The position numbers and the translations under genes were made by a program. DNA of 64,000 nt. It comes from Schoenoplectus triqueter (Eukaryota; Streptophyta; Magnoliopsida; Poales; Cyperaceae). The notes under the pieces are model-generated. The model was not told the origin of the DNA, searched no databases, and worked only from the letters and a program-made list of their open reading frames with translations. Where the stretch lies: the NCBI GenBank assembly GCA_964058805.1, contig CAXKVV010002144.1, positions 1,364,001-1,428,000 of the forward strand. The letters run 5' to 3'. Shown here piece by piece: positions 1-13,400 of the stretch (the first letter of the stretch is position 1; every line of letters begins with the position of its first letter).

Positions 1-3000
1 CTCGACGCACTCGGTACCGCCGAAATCGAGTCCGGGAACGCAAAACATGAAAACGGGACCCGACGCCCTCGGTACCGCCGAAAACGAAACCGGGCGCGCA
101 AAACATGAAAATGGGACCCGTCGCCCTCTGTACCTCCAAAAATGATGGGCGCCCAAAACATGAAAACGGTACCCGACGCCCTCGGCGTTGCCGAAAACGA
201 GTCCAAAAGCGCAAAACATGAAAACGGGTCCCGACGCCATCGGTACCGCCGAAAATGAGTCGGGGAGCGCAAAACATGAAAACGGGACCAGACGCCCTCG
301 GTACCGCCGAAACTGGGTCCGGGCGCGCAAAACATGAAAACGGGACACTTCTCCCTCGGTATCGTCGAAAATGAGTCCGGGCGCGCAAAACATGAAAACG
401 AGATGCGACGCCCTCGGCGCAGCCGAAAACGAGTCCGAGAGCGCAAAACATGAAAACGTGACTCGACGCCCTCGGTACCGCCGAAAACAAGTCCGGGAAC
501 ACAAAACATGAAAACGAGACTCGACGCCTTCGGTACCGCCGAAAACGAGTCCGAGAACGCAAAACATGAAAACGGGACTCGACGCCCTCGGTACCGCCGA
601 AAACGAGTCCGGGAACGCAAAACATGAAAACGGGACCCGACGCCCTAGGTACCGCCGAAACCGAGTTCGGGCGCACAAAACATGCAAAACTGGACCCGAT
701 GCCCTCGGTACAGCCGAAACCGAGTCCGAGAGCGCAAAACATGAAAATGGGTCCCGACGCCAACGGTACCGCTGCAAACGAGTCGGGGAGCGCAAAACAT
801 GAAAATGGGACCCGACGCCATCGGTACCGCCGAAAACGAGTCCGGGGGCGCAAAACATGAAAACGGGACCCGACGCCCTCGGTACCGCCGAAACCGAGTT
901 CGGGCGCGCAAAACATGAAAACGGGACCCGACGCCCTCGGTAGAGCCGAAACCGAGTCCGAGAGCGCAAAACATGAAAACGGGTCCCGACGCCAAAGGTA
1001 CCGCCGCAAACGAGTCGGGGAGCGCAAAACATGAAAACGGGACTCGACGCCCTCGGTACCGTCGAAAACGAGTCGGGGAGCGCAAAACATGAAAACGTGA
1101 CCCGACGCCCTCGGTACCGCCGAAAACGAGTCCGCGAGCGCAAAACATGAAAACGGTACTCGACACCCTCGGGACCGCCGAAACCGAGTCCGGGCCCGCA
1201 AAATATGAAAACGGGACACGACTCCCTTGGTACCGCCGAAAATGAGTCCCGGCGCGCAAAACATGAAAACGGGACCCGACGCCCTCGGTACCGCCGAAGA
1301 CGAGTCCGAGAGCGCAAAACGTGATAACGGGTCTCGACGCCATCGGTACCGCCGAAAATGAGTCGGGGAGCGCTAAACATGAAAACTGGACCCGACGCCC
1401 TCGGCGGTGCCGAAAACGAGTCCGTGAGCGCAAAACAAAAAAACAGGTATCGACGCCATCGTACCACCGAAAATGAGTCGGGGAGCGCAAAAAAAGAAAA
1501 CGGGTCCCGACGCCATCGGTACCGTCGAAAACGAGTCGGGGAGCGCAAAACATGAAAACGGGACCCGACGCCCTCGGTACTGCCGAAATCGAGTCCGAGA
1601 GCGCAAACCATGAAAACGGGTCCCGACGCCATCGGTACAGCCGAAAACGAGTCCGGGAGCGCAAAACATAAAAACGGGACCCGACGCCATAGGTACCGTC
1701 GAAAACGAGTCCGCGAGCGCAAAAACATGAAAACGGGTCCCGACGCCATAGGTACCGCCGAAAACGAGTCGCGGAGCGCAAAACATGAAGACGGGACCCG
1801 ACGCCCTCGGTACCGCCGAAAACGAGTCCGGGGGCGCAAAACATGAAAACAGGACCCGAAGCCCTCGGTACCGCCGAAACCGAGTTCGGGCGCGCAAAAC
1901 ATAAAAACGGGACCCGACGCCCTCGGTACTGCCGACATTGAGTCCGAGAGCGCAAAACATGAAAACGGGTCCCGACGCCATCGGTACCGCCGAAAACGAG
2001 TCGTGGAGCGCAAAACATGAACACGGGACCCGACGCCCTCGGAACCACCGAAAACGAGTCCGGGCGAGCTAAACATGAAAACGGGACCCGACGCCCTCGG
2101 TACCGCCGAAACCGAGTACGGGCGCGCAAAACATGAAAACGGGACCCGACGCCCTCGGTACCGCCGAAACCAGGTCCGGGAGCGAAAAACATGAAAACGG
2201 GTCCCGACGCCGTCGGTACCGCCGAAAACGAGTCCGCGAGCGCAAAACATGAAAACGGGTCCCGACGCCATAGGTACCGCCGAAAACGAGCCGCGGAGCG
2301 CAAAACATGAAGACGGGACCCGACGCCCTCGGTACCGCCGAAAACGAGTCTCGGGGCGCAAAACATGAAAACGGGACCAGAAGCCCGCGGTACTGCCGAA
2401 ACCGAGTTCGGGCGCGCAAAACATAAAAACGGGACCCGACGCCCTCGGTACTGCCGACATTGAGTCGAGAGCGCAAAACATGAAAACGGGTCTCGACGCC
2501 ATCGGTACCGCCGAAAACGAGTCGGGTTGCGCAAAACATGAACACGGGACCCGACGCCATCGGTACCGCCGAAAACGAGTCGGGTTGCGCAAAACATGAA
2601 CACGGGACCCGACGCCCTCGGTACCGCCGAAAACGAGTCCGGGGGAGCAAAACATTAAAACGGGCCACGACGCCCTCGGTACCGCCGAAACCGAGTACGG
2701 GCGCGCAAAACATGAAAACAGGACCCGACGCCCTCGGTACCGCCGAAACCAGGTCCGGGAGCGCAAAACATGAAAACAGGTCCCGACGCCGTCGGTACCG
2801 CCGAAAACGAGTTGGGGGCGCAAAATATGAAAACGGGACCCGACGCCCTCGGTACGGCCGAAACCGGTTCCGGGCGCGCAAAACATGAAAACGGGACACG
2901 ACTCCCTCGGTACCGCCGAAAATGAGTCCGGGCGCGCAAAACATGAAAACTAGACGCGACGCCCTCGGCGCCGCCGAAAACGAGTCAGAGAGCGCAAAAC

Positions 3001-6000
3001 ATGAAAACGGGTCTCGACGCCATCGGTACCGCCGAAAATGAGTCGGGGAGCGCAAAACATGAAAACGGGACCCGACGCCCTCGGCGGTGCCGAAAACGAG
3101 TCCGAGAGCGCAAAACAAGAAAACGGGTATCGACGCCATCGGTACCACCGAAAATGAGTCGGGGAGCGCAAAACATAAAAACGGGTCCCGACGCCATCGG
3201 TACCGTCGAAAACGAGTCGGGGAGCGCAAAACATGAAAACGGGACCCGACACCCTCGGAACCGCCGAAACAGAGTTCGGGAAAGCAAAACATGAAAACGG
3301 GACCCGACGCCCTCGGTACCGCCGAAAACGAGTCGGGGAGCGCAAAACTTGAACACGGGACCCGACGCCCTCGGTACCGCCGAAAACGAGTCCGGGGGAG
3401 CAAAACATTAAAACGGGCCACGACGCCCTCGGTACCGCCGAAACCGAGTACGGGCGCGCAAAACATGAAAACAGGACCCGACGCCCTCGGTACCGCCGAA
3501 ACCAGGTCCGGGAGCGCAAAACATGAAAACGGGTCCCGACGCCGTCGGTACCGCCGAAAACGAGTTGGGGGCGCAAAACATGAAAACGGGACCCGACGCC
3601 CTCGGTACGGCCGAAACCGGTTCCGGGCGCGCAAAACATGAAAACGGGACACGACTCCCTCGGTACCGCCGAAAATGAGTCCGGGCGCGCAAAACATGAA
3701 AACGAGACGCGACGCCCTCGGCGCCGCCGAAAACGAGTCAGAGAGCGCAAAACATGAAAACGGGTCTCGACGCCATCGGTACCGCCGAAAATGAGTCGGG
3801 GAGCGCAAAACATGAAAACGGGACCCGACGCCCTCGGCGGTGCCGAAAACGAGTCTGAGAGCGCAAAACAAGAAAACGGGTATCGACGCCATCGGTACCA
3901 CCGAAAATGAGTCGGGGAGCGCAAAACATAAAAACGGGTCCCGACGCCATCGGTACCGTCGAAAACGAGTCGGGGAGCGCAAAACATGAAAACGGGACCC
4001 GACACCCTCGGAACCGCCGAAACAGAGTTCGGGAGCGCAAAACATGAAAACGGGACCCGACGCCCTCGGTACCGCCGAAAATGAGTCCGGGGCCGCAAAA
4101 CTTGAAAACGGGACCCGACGCCCTCGGTACCAACGAAACCGAGTTCGGGCGCGCAAAACATGAAAACGGGACCCGACGCCCTCGGTACAGCCGAAACCGA
4201 GTCCGATAGCGCAAAACATGAAAACGGGTCCCGACGCCAACGGTACCGCCGCAAACGAGTCAGGGAGCGCAAAACATGAAAACGGGACTCGACGCCATCG
4301 GTACCGCCGAAAACGAGTCCGGGAGCGCAAAACATGAAAACGGTAGTCGACACCCTCGGGACCGCCGAAACCGAGTCCGGGCCCGCAAAACATGAAAACG
4401 GGACACAACTCCCTCGGTACCGTCGAAAATGAGTCCGGGAGCGCAAAACATCAAAACGGGACCCGACGCCCTCGGTATCGCCGAAACCGAGTTCGGGCAA
4501 GCAAAACATGAAAGCGGGACCCGACGCCATCGGTACCGCCGAAAATTAGTCGGGGACCGCAAAACATGAAAACGGGACTCGACGCCCTCGGGACCGCCGA
4601 AAACGAGTCCGGGGGCGCAAAACATGAAAACGGGACCCGAAGCCCTCGGTACCGCCAAAACCGAGTTCGGGCGCGCAAAACATGAAAACGGGACCCGACG
4701 CCCTCGGTACCGCCGAAAATGAGTCCGGGAGCGCAAAACATGAAAACGGGACTCGACGCCCTCGGGACCGCCGAAACCGACTTCGCGAGCGCAATACATG
4801 AAAACGGGTCTCGACGCCATCGGTACCGTCGAAAATGAGTCGGGGAGCGCAAAACATGAAAACGGGACCAGACGCCCTCGGTACCGCCGAAACCGGGTCC
4901 GGGCGCGCAAAACATGAAAACGGGACGCTACTCCATCGGTACCGCCGAAAATGAGTCCGGGCGCGCAAAACATGAAAACAGGACTCGACGCCCTCGGGAC
5001 CGCCGAAAACGAGTCCGAGAGCGCAAAACATGAAAACGGGTCTCGACGCCCTCGATACCGCCGAAAACGAGTCTGGGAACTTAAAACATGAAAACGGGAC
5101 CCGACGCCCTCGGTACCGCCGAAAACGAGTCCGGGAACTTAAAACATGAAAACGGGACCCGACGCCCTCGGTACCGCCGAAACCGAGTTCGGGAGCGCAA
5201 AACATGAAAACGGGACCCGACGCCATCGGTACCGCCGAAAACGAGTCCGCGAGCGCAAAACATGAAAACGGGTCCCGACGCCATAGGTACTGCCGAAAAC
5301 GAGTCGCGGAGCGCAAAACATGAACACGGGACCCGACGTCCTCGGTACCGCCGAAAACGAGTCCGGGGGCGCAAAACATGAAAACGGAACCCGAAGCCCT
5401 CGGTACCGCCGAAACCGAGTTCGGGCGAGCAAAACATGAAAACGGGACCCGACGCCCTCGGTACTGCCGACATTGAGTCGGGGAGCGAAAAACATGAAAA
5501 CGGGTCCCGACGCCACCGGTACCGTCGAAAACGAGTCGGGGAGCGCAAAAAATGAAAACGGGACCCGACGCCCTCGGTACCGTCGAAACCGAGTTCGGGC
5601 GCGCAAAACATGAAAACGTGACCCGACGCCATCGGTACCGCCGAAAATGAGTCGGGGAGCGCAAAACATGAAAACGGGATTCGACGCCATCGGTACCGCC
5701 AAAAACGAGTCCGGGAGCGCAAAACATGAAAACGGGACCCGACGCCCTCGGTACGGCCGAAACCGAGTCCGATAGCGCAAAACATGAAAACGGGTCCCGA
5801 CGCCAACGGTACCGCCGCAAACGAGTCGGGGAGCGCAAAACATGAAAACGGGACCCGACGCCATCGGTACCGCCGAAAACGAGTCCGGGAGCGCAAAACA
5901 TGAAAACGGGACCCGACGCCATCGGTACCGCCGAAACCGAGTTCGGGCGCGCAAAACATGAAAAAGGGACCCGACGCCATCGGTACCGCCGAACCCGAGT

Positions 6001-9000
6001 TCGGGCGCGCAAAACATGAAAACGGGACCCGACGCCCTCGATACAGCCGAAACTGAGTCCGAGAGCGCAAAACATGAAAACGGGTCTCGACGCCAACGGT
6101 ACCGCCGCAAACGAGTCGGGGAGCGCAAAACATGAAAACGGGACCCGACGCCCTCGGTACTGCCGAAACCGAGTCCGAGAACGCAAAACATGAAAACGGG
6201 TCTCGACGCCAACGGTACCGCCGCAAACTTGTCGGGGAGCGCAAAACATGAAAACGGGATCCGACGCCCTCGGTACCGTCGAAAACGAGTCCCGGAGCGC
6301 AAAACATGAAAACGAGACTCGACGCCCTCGGTACCGCCGAAAACGAGTCCGAGAGCGCAAAACATGAAAACGGTACTCGACACCCTCTGGACCGCCGAAA
6401 CCGAGTCCGGGCCCGCAAAACAAGAAAATGGGACACGATTCCCTCGGTACCGCCGAAAATGAGTCCCGGCGGGCAAAACATGAAAACGGGACCCGACGCC
6501 CTCGGTACCGCCGAAAACGAGTCTGGGAGAGCAAAACATGAAAACGGGACCCGACGCCCTCGGTATCGCCGAAAACGAGTTCAAGAGCGCAAAACATGAA
6601 AAAAGGACCCGAAGCCCTCGGTACCGCCGAAAACGAGTCGGGGAGCGCAAAACTTGAACACGGGACCCAACGCCCTCGGTACCGCCGAAACCGAGTGCGG
6701 GTGCGCAAAACATGAAAACGGGACCCGACGCCCTCGGTACTGCCGAAAACGAGTCGGGGAGCGCAAAACATGAAAACGGGACCGACGCCCACGGTACCGC
6801 CGAAAACGAGTCCGGGAGCGCAAAACATGAAAACGAGACCCGACGCCCTCGGTACCGCCGAAAACGAGTTCGAGCGCCCAAATTAAGAAAACGAAACTCG
6901 ACGCACTCGGTACCGCCGAAATCGAGTCCGGGAACGCAAAACATGAAAACGGGACCCGACGCCCTCGGTACCGTCGAAAATGAATCCGGGCGCGCAAAAA
7001 ATGAAATTGGGACCCGTCGCCCTCTGTACCTCCAAAAATGATGGGCGCCCAAAACACGAAAACGGTACACGATGCCCTCGGCGGTGCCGAAAACGAGTCC
7101 GAGAGCGCAAAACAAGAAAACGGTACCCGACGCCCTCGGCGGTGCCGAAAATGAGTCGGGGAGCGCAAAACATGAAAACGGGACCCGACGCCCTCGGTAC
7201 AGCCGAAACCGAGTTCGGGCGCGCAAAACATGAAAACGGGACCCGACGCCCTCGGTACAGCCGAAACCGAGTTCGGGCGCGCAAAACATGAAAACGGGAC
7301 CCGACGCACTCGGTACAGCTGAAACCGAGTCCGGGAGCGCAAAACATGATAACGGGTCCCGACGCCAACGGTACCGCCGCAAACGAGTCGGGGAGCGCAA
7401 AAGATGAAAACGGGACCCGACGCCATCAGTACCGTCGAAAACGAGTCCGGGAGCGCAAAACATGAAAACGAGACCCGACGCCCTCGGTACCGCCGAAACC
7501 GAGTTCGGGCGCGCAAAACATGAAAACGGGACCCGACGACCTCGGTACAGCCGAAACCGAGTCCGAGAGCGCAAAACATGAAAACGAGTCCCGACGCCAA
7601 CGGTACCGCCGAAAACGAATCCGGGAGCGCAAAACATGAAAACGGGGCCCGACGCCCTCGGTACAGCTGAAACTGAGTCCGAGAGAGCAAAACATGAAAA
7701 CGGGTCCCGACGCCAACGGTACCGCCGCAAACGAGTCGGGGAGCGCAAAACATGAAAACGGGACCCGACGCCATCGGTACCGTCGAAACTGAGTTCGAGA
7801 GCGCAAAACATGAAAACGGGTCCCGACGCCAACGGTACCGCCGCAAACAAGTCGGGGAGCGCAAAACATGAAAACAGGATCCGACGCCATCGGTACCGTC
7901 GAAAACGAGTCCGGGAGCGCAAAACATGAAAACGAGACCCGACGCCCTCGGTACTGCCGAAACCGAGTCCGGGCCCGCAAAACATTAAAACGGGACACGA
8001 CTCCCTCGGTACCGCCGAAAATGAGTCACGGCGCGCAAAAAATGAAAACGGGACCCGACGCCCGCGGTACCGCCGAAACCGAGTTTGGGCGCGCAAAACA
8101 TGAAAGCGGGACCCGACGACATCGGGACCGTCGAAAACGAGTCGGGGAGCGCCAAACATGAAAATAGGACTCGACGCCCTCGGTACCGTCGAAAACGAGT
8201 CCGGGAGCGCAAAACATGAAAACGGGACCCGACGCCCTCGGTACCGCCGAAACCGAGTTCGGGCGCGCAAAACATGAAAACGGGGCCCGACGCCATCGGT
8301 ACCGCTGAAAACGAGTCCGAGAGCGCAAAACATGAAAACGGGTCCTGACGCCATCGGTACCGCCGAAAACGGGTCCTCGGGACCCGACGCCATCGGTACC
8401 GCCGAAAACGAGTCTGGGGGCGCAAAACATGAAAACGGGACCCCAAGCCCTCGGTACCGCCGAAACCGATTTCGAGAGCGCAAAACATGAAAACGGGAAC
8501 CGACGCCCTCGGTACTGCCGACATTGAGTCCGAGAGCGCAAAACATGAAAAGGGGTCCCGACGCCATCGGTACCGCCGAAAACGAGTCGGGGAGCGCAAA
8601 ACATAAACACGGGACCCGACGCCCTCGGTACCGCCGAAAACGAGTCCGGGGGCGCAAAACATGAAAACGGGACCCGACGCCCTCGGTACCGCCGAAACCG
8701 AGTTCAGGCGCGCAAAACATGAAAACGGGACCCGACGCCCTCGGTACCGCCGAAACCAGGTCCGGGAGCGCAAATCATGAAAACGGGTCCCGACGCCATC
8801 GGTACCGCCGAAAATGAGTCGGGGAGGGCCAAACATGAAAACGGGACGCGACGCCATCGGTACCGCCGAAAACGAGTCGCGGAGCGCAAAACATGAACAC
8901 GGGACCCGACGCCCTCGGTACCGCCGAAAACGAGTCCGGGGGTGCAAAACATGAAAACGGGACCCGAAGCCCTCGGTACCGCCGAAACCGAGTTCGGGCG

Positions 9001-9789
9001 CGCAAAACATGAAAACGGGAACCGACGCCCTCGGTACTGCCGACATTGAGTCCGAGAGCGCAAAACATGAAAAGGGGTCCCGACGCCATCGGTATCGCCG
9101 AAAACGAGTCGGGGAGCGCAAAACATGAACACGGGACCCGACGCCCTCGGTACCGCCGAAAACGAGTCCGGGGGCGCAAAGCATGAAAACGGGACCCGAC
9201 GCCCTCGGTACCGCCGAAACCGAGTTCGGGCGCGCAAAACATGTAAACGGGACCCGACGCCCTCGGTACCGCCGAAACCAGGTCCGGGAGCGCAAATCAT
9301 GAAAACGGGTCCCGACGCCTTCGGTACCGCCGAAAATGAGTCGGGGAGCGCCAAACATGAAAACGGGACTCGACGCCCTCGGTACCGCCGAAAACGAGTC
9401 CGGGAGCGCAAAACATGAAAACGGGACCCGACGCCCTCGGTACCGCCGAAACCGAGTTCGGGCGCGCAAAACATGAAAACGGGACCCGACGCCATCGGTA
9501 CCGCCGAAAACGAGTCCGAGAGCGCAAAACATGAAAACGGGTCCTGACGCCATCGGTACCGCCGAAAACGAGTCGCGGAGCGCAAAAACTTGAACACGTG
9601 ACCCGACGCCCTCGGTACCGCCGAAAACGAGTCCGGGGGCGCACAACATGAAAACGGGACCCGACGCCCTCGGTACCGCCGAAACCGTGTCCGGGGGCGC
9701 AAAACATGAAAACGGGACCCGACGCCCTCGGTACCGCCGAAACCAGGTCCGGGAGCGCAAATCATGAAAACGGGTCCCGACGCCATCGG
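1..9789 (-). repeat. 58-bp GC-rich satellite array, polarity A (about 169 monomers)
   Basis: Tandem head-to-tail monomers of 58 bp run from the window edge to the gypsy LTR. Strand is given for the polarity in which the conserved block TTTTCATGTTTTGCGC reads forward, so this array is on minus; on plus it reads GCGCAAAACATGAAAA. Each monomer carries the palindrome CGGTACCG (a KpnI site, GGTACC) and the near-palindrome CGGGWCCCG, and varies mostly in the stretch between GCGC and the GACTCG-like motif. Rare variants include a 55-bp monomer with CTGTACCTCC at about 131 and 7024, and a shortened monomer near 8368-8390. Segments are duplicated inside the array (753-bp period at 2.6-4.1 kb; 1-200 resembles 6898-7097). 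There is no gene here: open frames across it are composition artefacts. A transcribed satellite cannot be excluded from sequence alone. Confidence 0.97.
2590..4090. repeat. 753-bp tandem segmental duplication inside the satellite (about 13 monomers per unit)
   Basis: The stretch from about 2600 recurs 753 bp downstream with the same private variants in the same order: GGGGGAGCAAAACATTAAAA, then the GGGCCACGACGCC monomer, then the CCGAAACCAGGTCCGGG monomer, then the GAGTTGGGGGCGC short monomer, then CGAAACCGGTTCCGGGC. The offset is constant at 753 bp (2655 to 3408; 2985 to 3738), one base short of 13 x 58. This is a higher-order unit duplicated once. Edges are approximate because all monomers resemble each other. 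Confidence 0.8.
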
Positions 9790-10452
9790 TGATAGCGTTC
9801 GAGCTATGAATCGTCCAAGGACACGCACACGTTCAACTATAAAATCACAACTGGAGGATACTCTCAACTCACAGCAGGATAAAAGAGGAGATAAACTCAA
9901 CTCAAGATAAACTTTTTCATAATAATTCAACAAGTGAGTTTACATTCAGAAATTAGGCTTTATATAGCCATACAACTCAACTCTAGAAACTTCCTACTAA
10001 TTAATAACTCCTTAACTATTTTTGCAAATATCAAAACACAATAAAAACAACATTAACTACTACTGCTAATTCCCAAATATAATTAAAACATAGAAAGACT
10101 CAAAAGACAAGTTCCAAGAAACTAATTGCTGGCTGGCTCCTCAGTAACCACGCTCACTTGACACGAGGTTTTGACCAAGAAGACTCTGGAATCTGGAGAA
10201 ACTCAAAACATAAAAAAGATAGTCCATTTCATTATCTGATCACAGAAATTTAAATCACCCAAATCCGAGCCTTTATGAGAGAGTTATGCCCAACATACTG
10301 GCCCAGTACGAATCTGTCCAGAGAGCTGCTGTTTCGTAAATTAATTGTAAATATGACTTGGGCCTGGTTCTTCAAGCTGAGAACTGGTCCATAACTTGCT
10401 TCCTTGATCATGATTGTTTATATGTAAACCTGCCATGACTTGATCGCCATCA
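9790..10452 (-). repeat. 3' LTR of the gypsy element (663 bp)
   Basis: Left-hand copy on the plus strand; it is the 3' LTR because the element reads on minus. TG...CA ends with imperfect 8-bp inverted termini (TGATAGCG / CGCCATCA). It matches the right copy at 662 of 663 positions. The gag-pol stop lies inside it, so the last 36 codons of the polyprotein are LTR-encoded. The left satellite breaks inside a GGTACC site (cgccatcgg, then LTR). Confidence 0.97.
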
Positions 10453-13400
10453 TTCTCCCCCGGTTGAAAAGAACTCGCCCACGAGTTCGGCTCATTTTCG
10501 CCATGGTATGGAGAAAGATCCTTCACATTGAATGTGGATGAAACACCATAATCTCCGGGAAGCTCCACCTTGTAAGCATTGTCACCTATGCGCTGCAAGA
10601 TTTTAAACGGTCCATCACCACGGTGCTTGAGCTTTGCATTGCGCCCAGGTGGAAATCTCTCCTTGCTCAAATGCACCCACACAAGATCACCTTCTTTGAA
10701 AATCACAGCCCTTCGGTGCTTGTTAGCTTGTCTTTCATACTTCTGATTTTGCTTCTCAATCCTCTTGCTGACTTGTTCATGCAAGCCCTTGATTGCTTTA
10801 GCACGCTCATCTGCATCTCCACTATAGCTATGGCTGATTGGCAATGACACAAGATCAAGAGGAGTCTTCGGATTGCATCCATACACCACTTCAAAAGGGC
10901 TTTTACCTGTCGTCTTGCTGCTGGACCTGTTGTAAGCGAATTCAGCTTGAGGTAGAACAAGGTCCCATTGGCGTATGTTATCACCCACCAAGCTTCTCAA
11001 CAGATTGCCCAAACTCCGATTCACAATTTCAGTTTGGCCATCGGTTTGAGGATGATAGGCTGAACTAAACTGCAGCTTTGTACCCATCTTACGCCAAAGT
11101 GTTCTCCAAAAATGCCCAACAAACTTCGGGTCTCTGTCAGATGTTATGGTATTTGGAATGCCATGCAACTTCACTATCTCCTTGAAATAAAGATCAGCTA
11201 TGTTAGTGGCATCCATCGTTTTTGCACAAGGAACAAAGTGTGCCATTTTAGAGAACCGATCAACCACCACCATGATTGAATCTTTGCTGCGTTGAGTTCG
11301 GGGCAGTCCCATCACAAAGTCCATGCTCACATCTTCCCACGGTGCATTAGGAACAGGAAGGGGAGTGTAAAGTCCAGAATTTTGAGACTTTGTTTTTGCT
11401 AGATGGCAAGTTCTACATCTCAAAATGTAATGGTTCACATCCTTCATCATTTTAGGCCAATAGAAACGGTCTTGGAGTAATGCACTAGTTTTATCTCGTC
11501 CAAAATGACCACTTAACCCACCATCATGAACCTCTTTAATGATCTGCCACCTCAAAGAACAATTCGGTACGCACAAACGGTTGCCATAGAAAATATATCC
11601 ATCATTCACCATAAATTCTTTATATGGACCTTTTGCACATTCAGCTTTTATCGTGCCAAAGAACTCATCATCAGAATACAACTCCTTGATCACTTCAAAC
11701 CCAAGAACATTTACCTTCATTGTGGACAGCAAAGAATGCCTCCTACTTAAAGCATCTGCCACCTGATTTGAAGCACCACTTTTATGCTTGATGTGGAATG
11801 TGTAGCCTTGTAAAAATTCCACCCACCTTGCATGTCTCGGTTTGAGCTTGTGCTGCCCATTTATGAACTTCAGCGCCTCATGGTCGGAGTAGAGAATGAA
11901 CTCCTTGGAAATGAGGTAGTGTCTCCAATGCCCAAGAGCTCGTACAATTGCATAGAACTCTTTGTCATATGTAGTGTAGTTCTTACGTGAATCTGAAAGC
12001 TTTTCACTAAAGAAGGCAATAGGTCGACCCTCTTGATTGAGAACCGCACCAATGCCTACACCAGATGCATCACATTCAAGCTCAAAAATATTCTCAAAGT
12101 TGGGCAAAGCAAGAATTGGGGCTGCTGTCATCTTCTCCTTGATGAGCTGAAAGTTCTTTTCAGCTTCCTTCGTCCATTTGAATACTCCTCCTTTCAAGCA
12201 CTCGGTGATTGGAGAGACAAGAGTGCTGAAATCTCGAATGAACCGGCGATAGAATGAGGCCAGTCCATGAAAACTTCTCACATCATGAATGTTGGCTGGT
12301 GTTGGCCATGAAACAATTGCATCCACCTTAGAAGGATCAACATGAATACCTTCAGCTGAAACCACATAGCCTAAAAACACCAAGTTGCTGGTTAGGAACT
12401 CGCACTTCTTGAGGTTGATGTAGAGTTTCTGTTCAGCTAGCACTTCAAAGACTTGGTGAAGGTGTTCCAAATGCTCTTCTTTACCCGTGCTATACACGAG
12501 TATGTCATCAAAATAGACCACCACAAATCTGCCAATAAAAGACTTAAACACCAAATTCATTAGTCTCATAAAAGTACTAGGAGCATTAGAGAGTCCGAAT
12601 GGCATCACCAACCACTCAAACAATCCATCACGGGTCTTAAATGCTGTCTTCCATTCATCACCAGGCCTCATACGAATCTGATGGTACCCACTTCTAAGAT
12701 CAATCTTTGAAAACACACTAGCACCATGGAGCTGATCTAGCATGTCATCTAGACGAGGAATAGGGAAGCGATACTTGATAGTAATCTTGTTGACCGCTCT
12801 ACTATCCACACACATGCGAAAAGAACCATCTTTCTTTGGCACAAGCAAGGCTGGAACTGCACAAGGACTCATGCTTTCACGCACTAAACCCTTTCTCATC
12901 AACTCATCTACTTGCCGCTGCAACTCGGCATTTTCTGTTGGGTTCATTCGGTATGCTGCTTTGTTTGGCAAAATTGCACCAGGAACAAAATCTATGCAGT
13001 GTTGCACACTCCTCATTGGAGGTAAACCTGCTGGAATTTCATCTGGAACAAGGTTCTGAAATTGTTCAAGTAAAGGTACCACTGGTCCGGGTATTAGAGG
13101 ATTTCTGTCACCCTTAACTTCTTTCACCACCAATGCAAAGGCTATTTGGGATTCTTCAAAAATTTCAGTAAATTCAGATTTTGAGAGAATGAAATTGCTA
13201 TCCTTGAGGGCTGGTTTAGATTTCATTTCCATTCTAGAAGGACCCAAAGTAATCTTAGCACCATTCAGCTCAAAAGAATAAGTGTTTTTAAAACCATCAT
13301 GGTGTACCTTTCTATCAAACTGCCAAGGTCTCCCCAAAAGTAAATGACAAGCATCCATAGGAACTACATCACACCATACCTCATCTCGGTACTTCTCACC

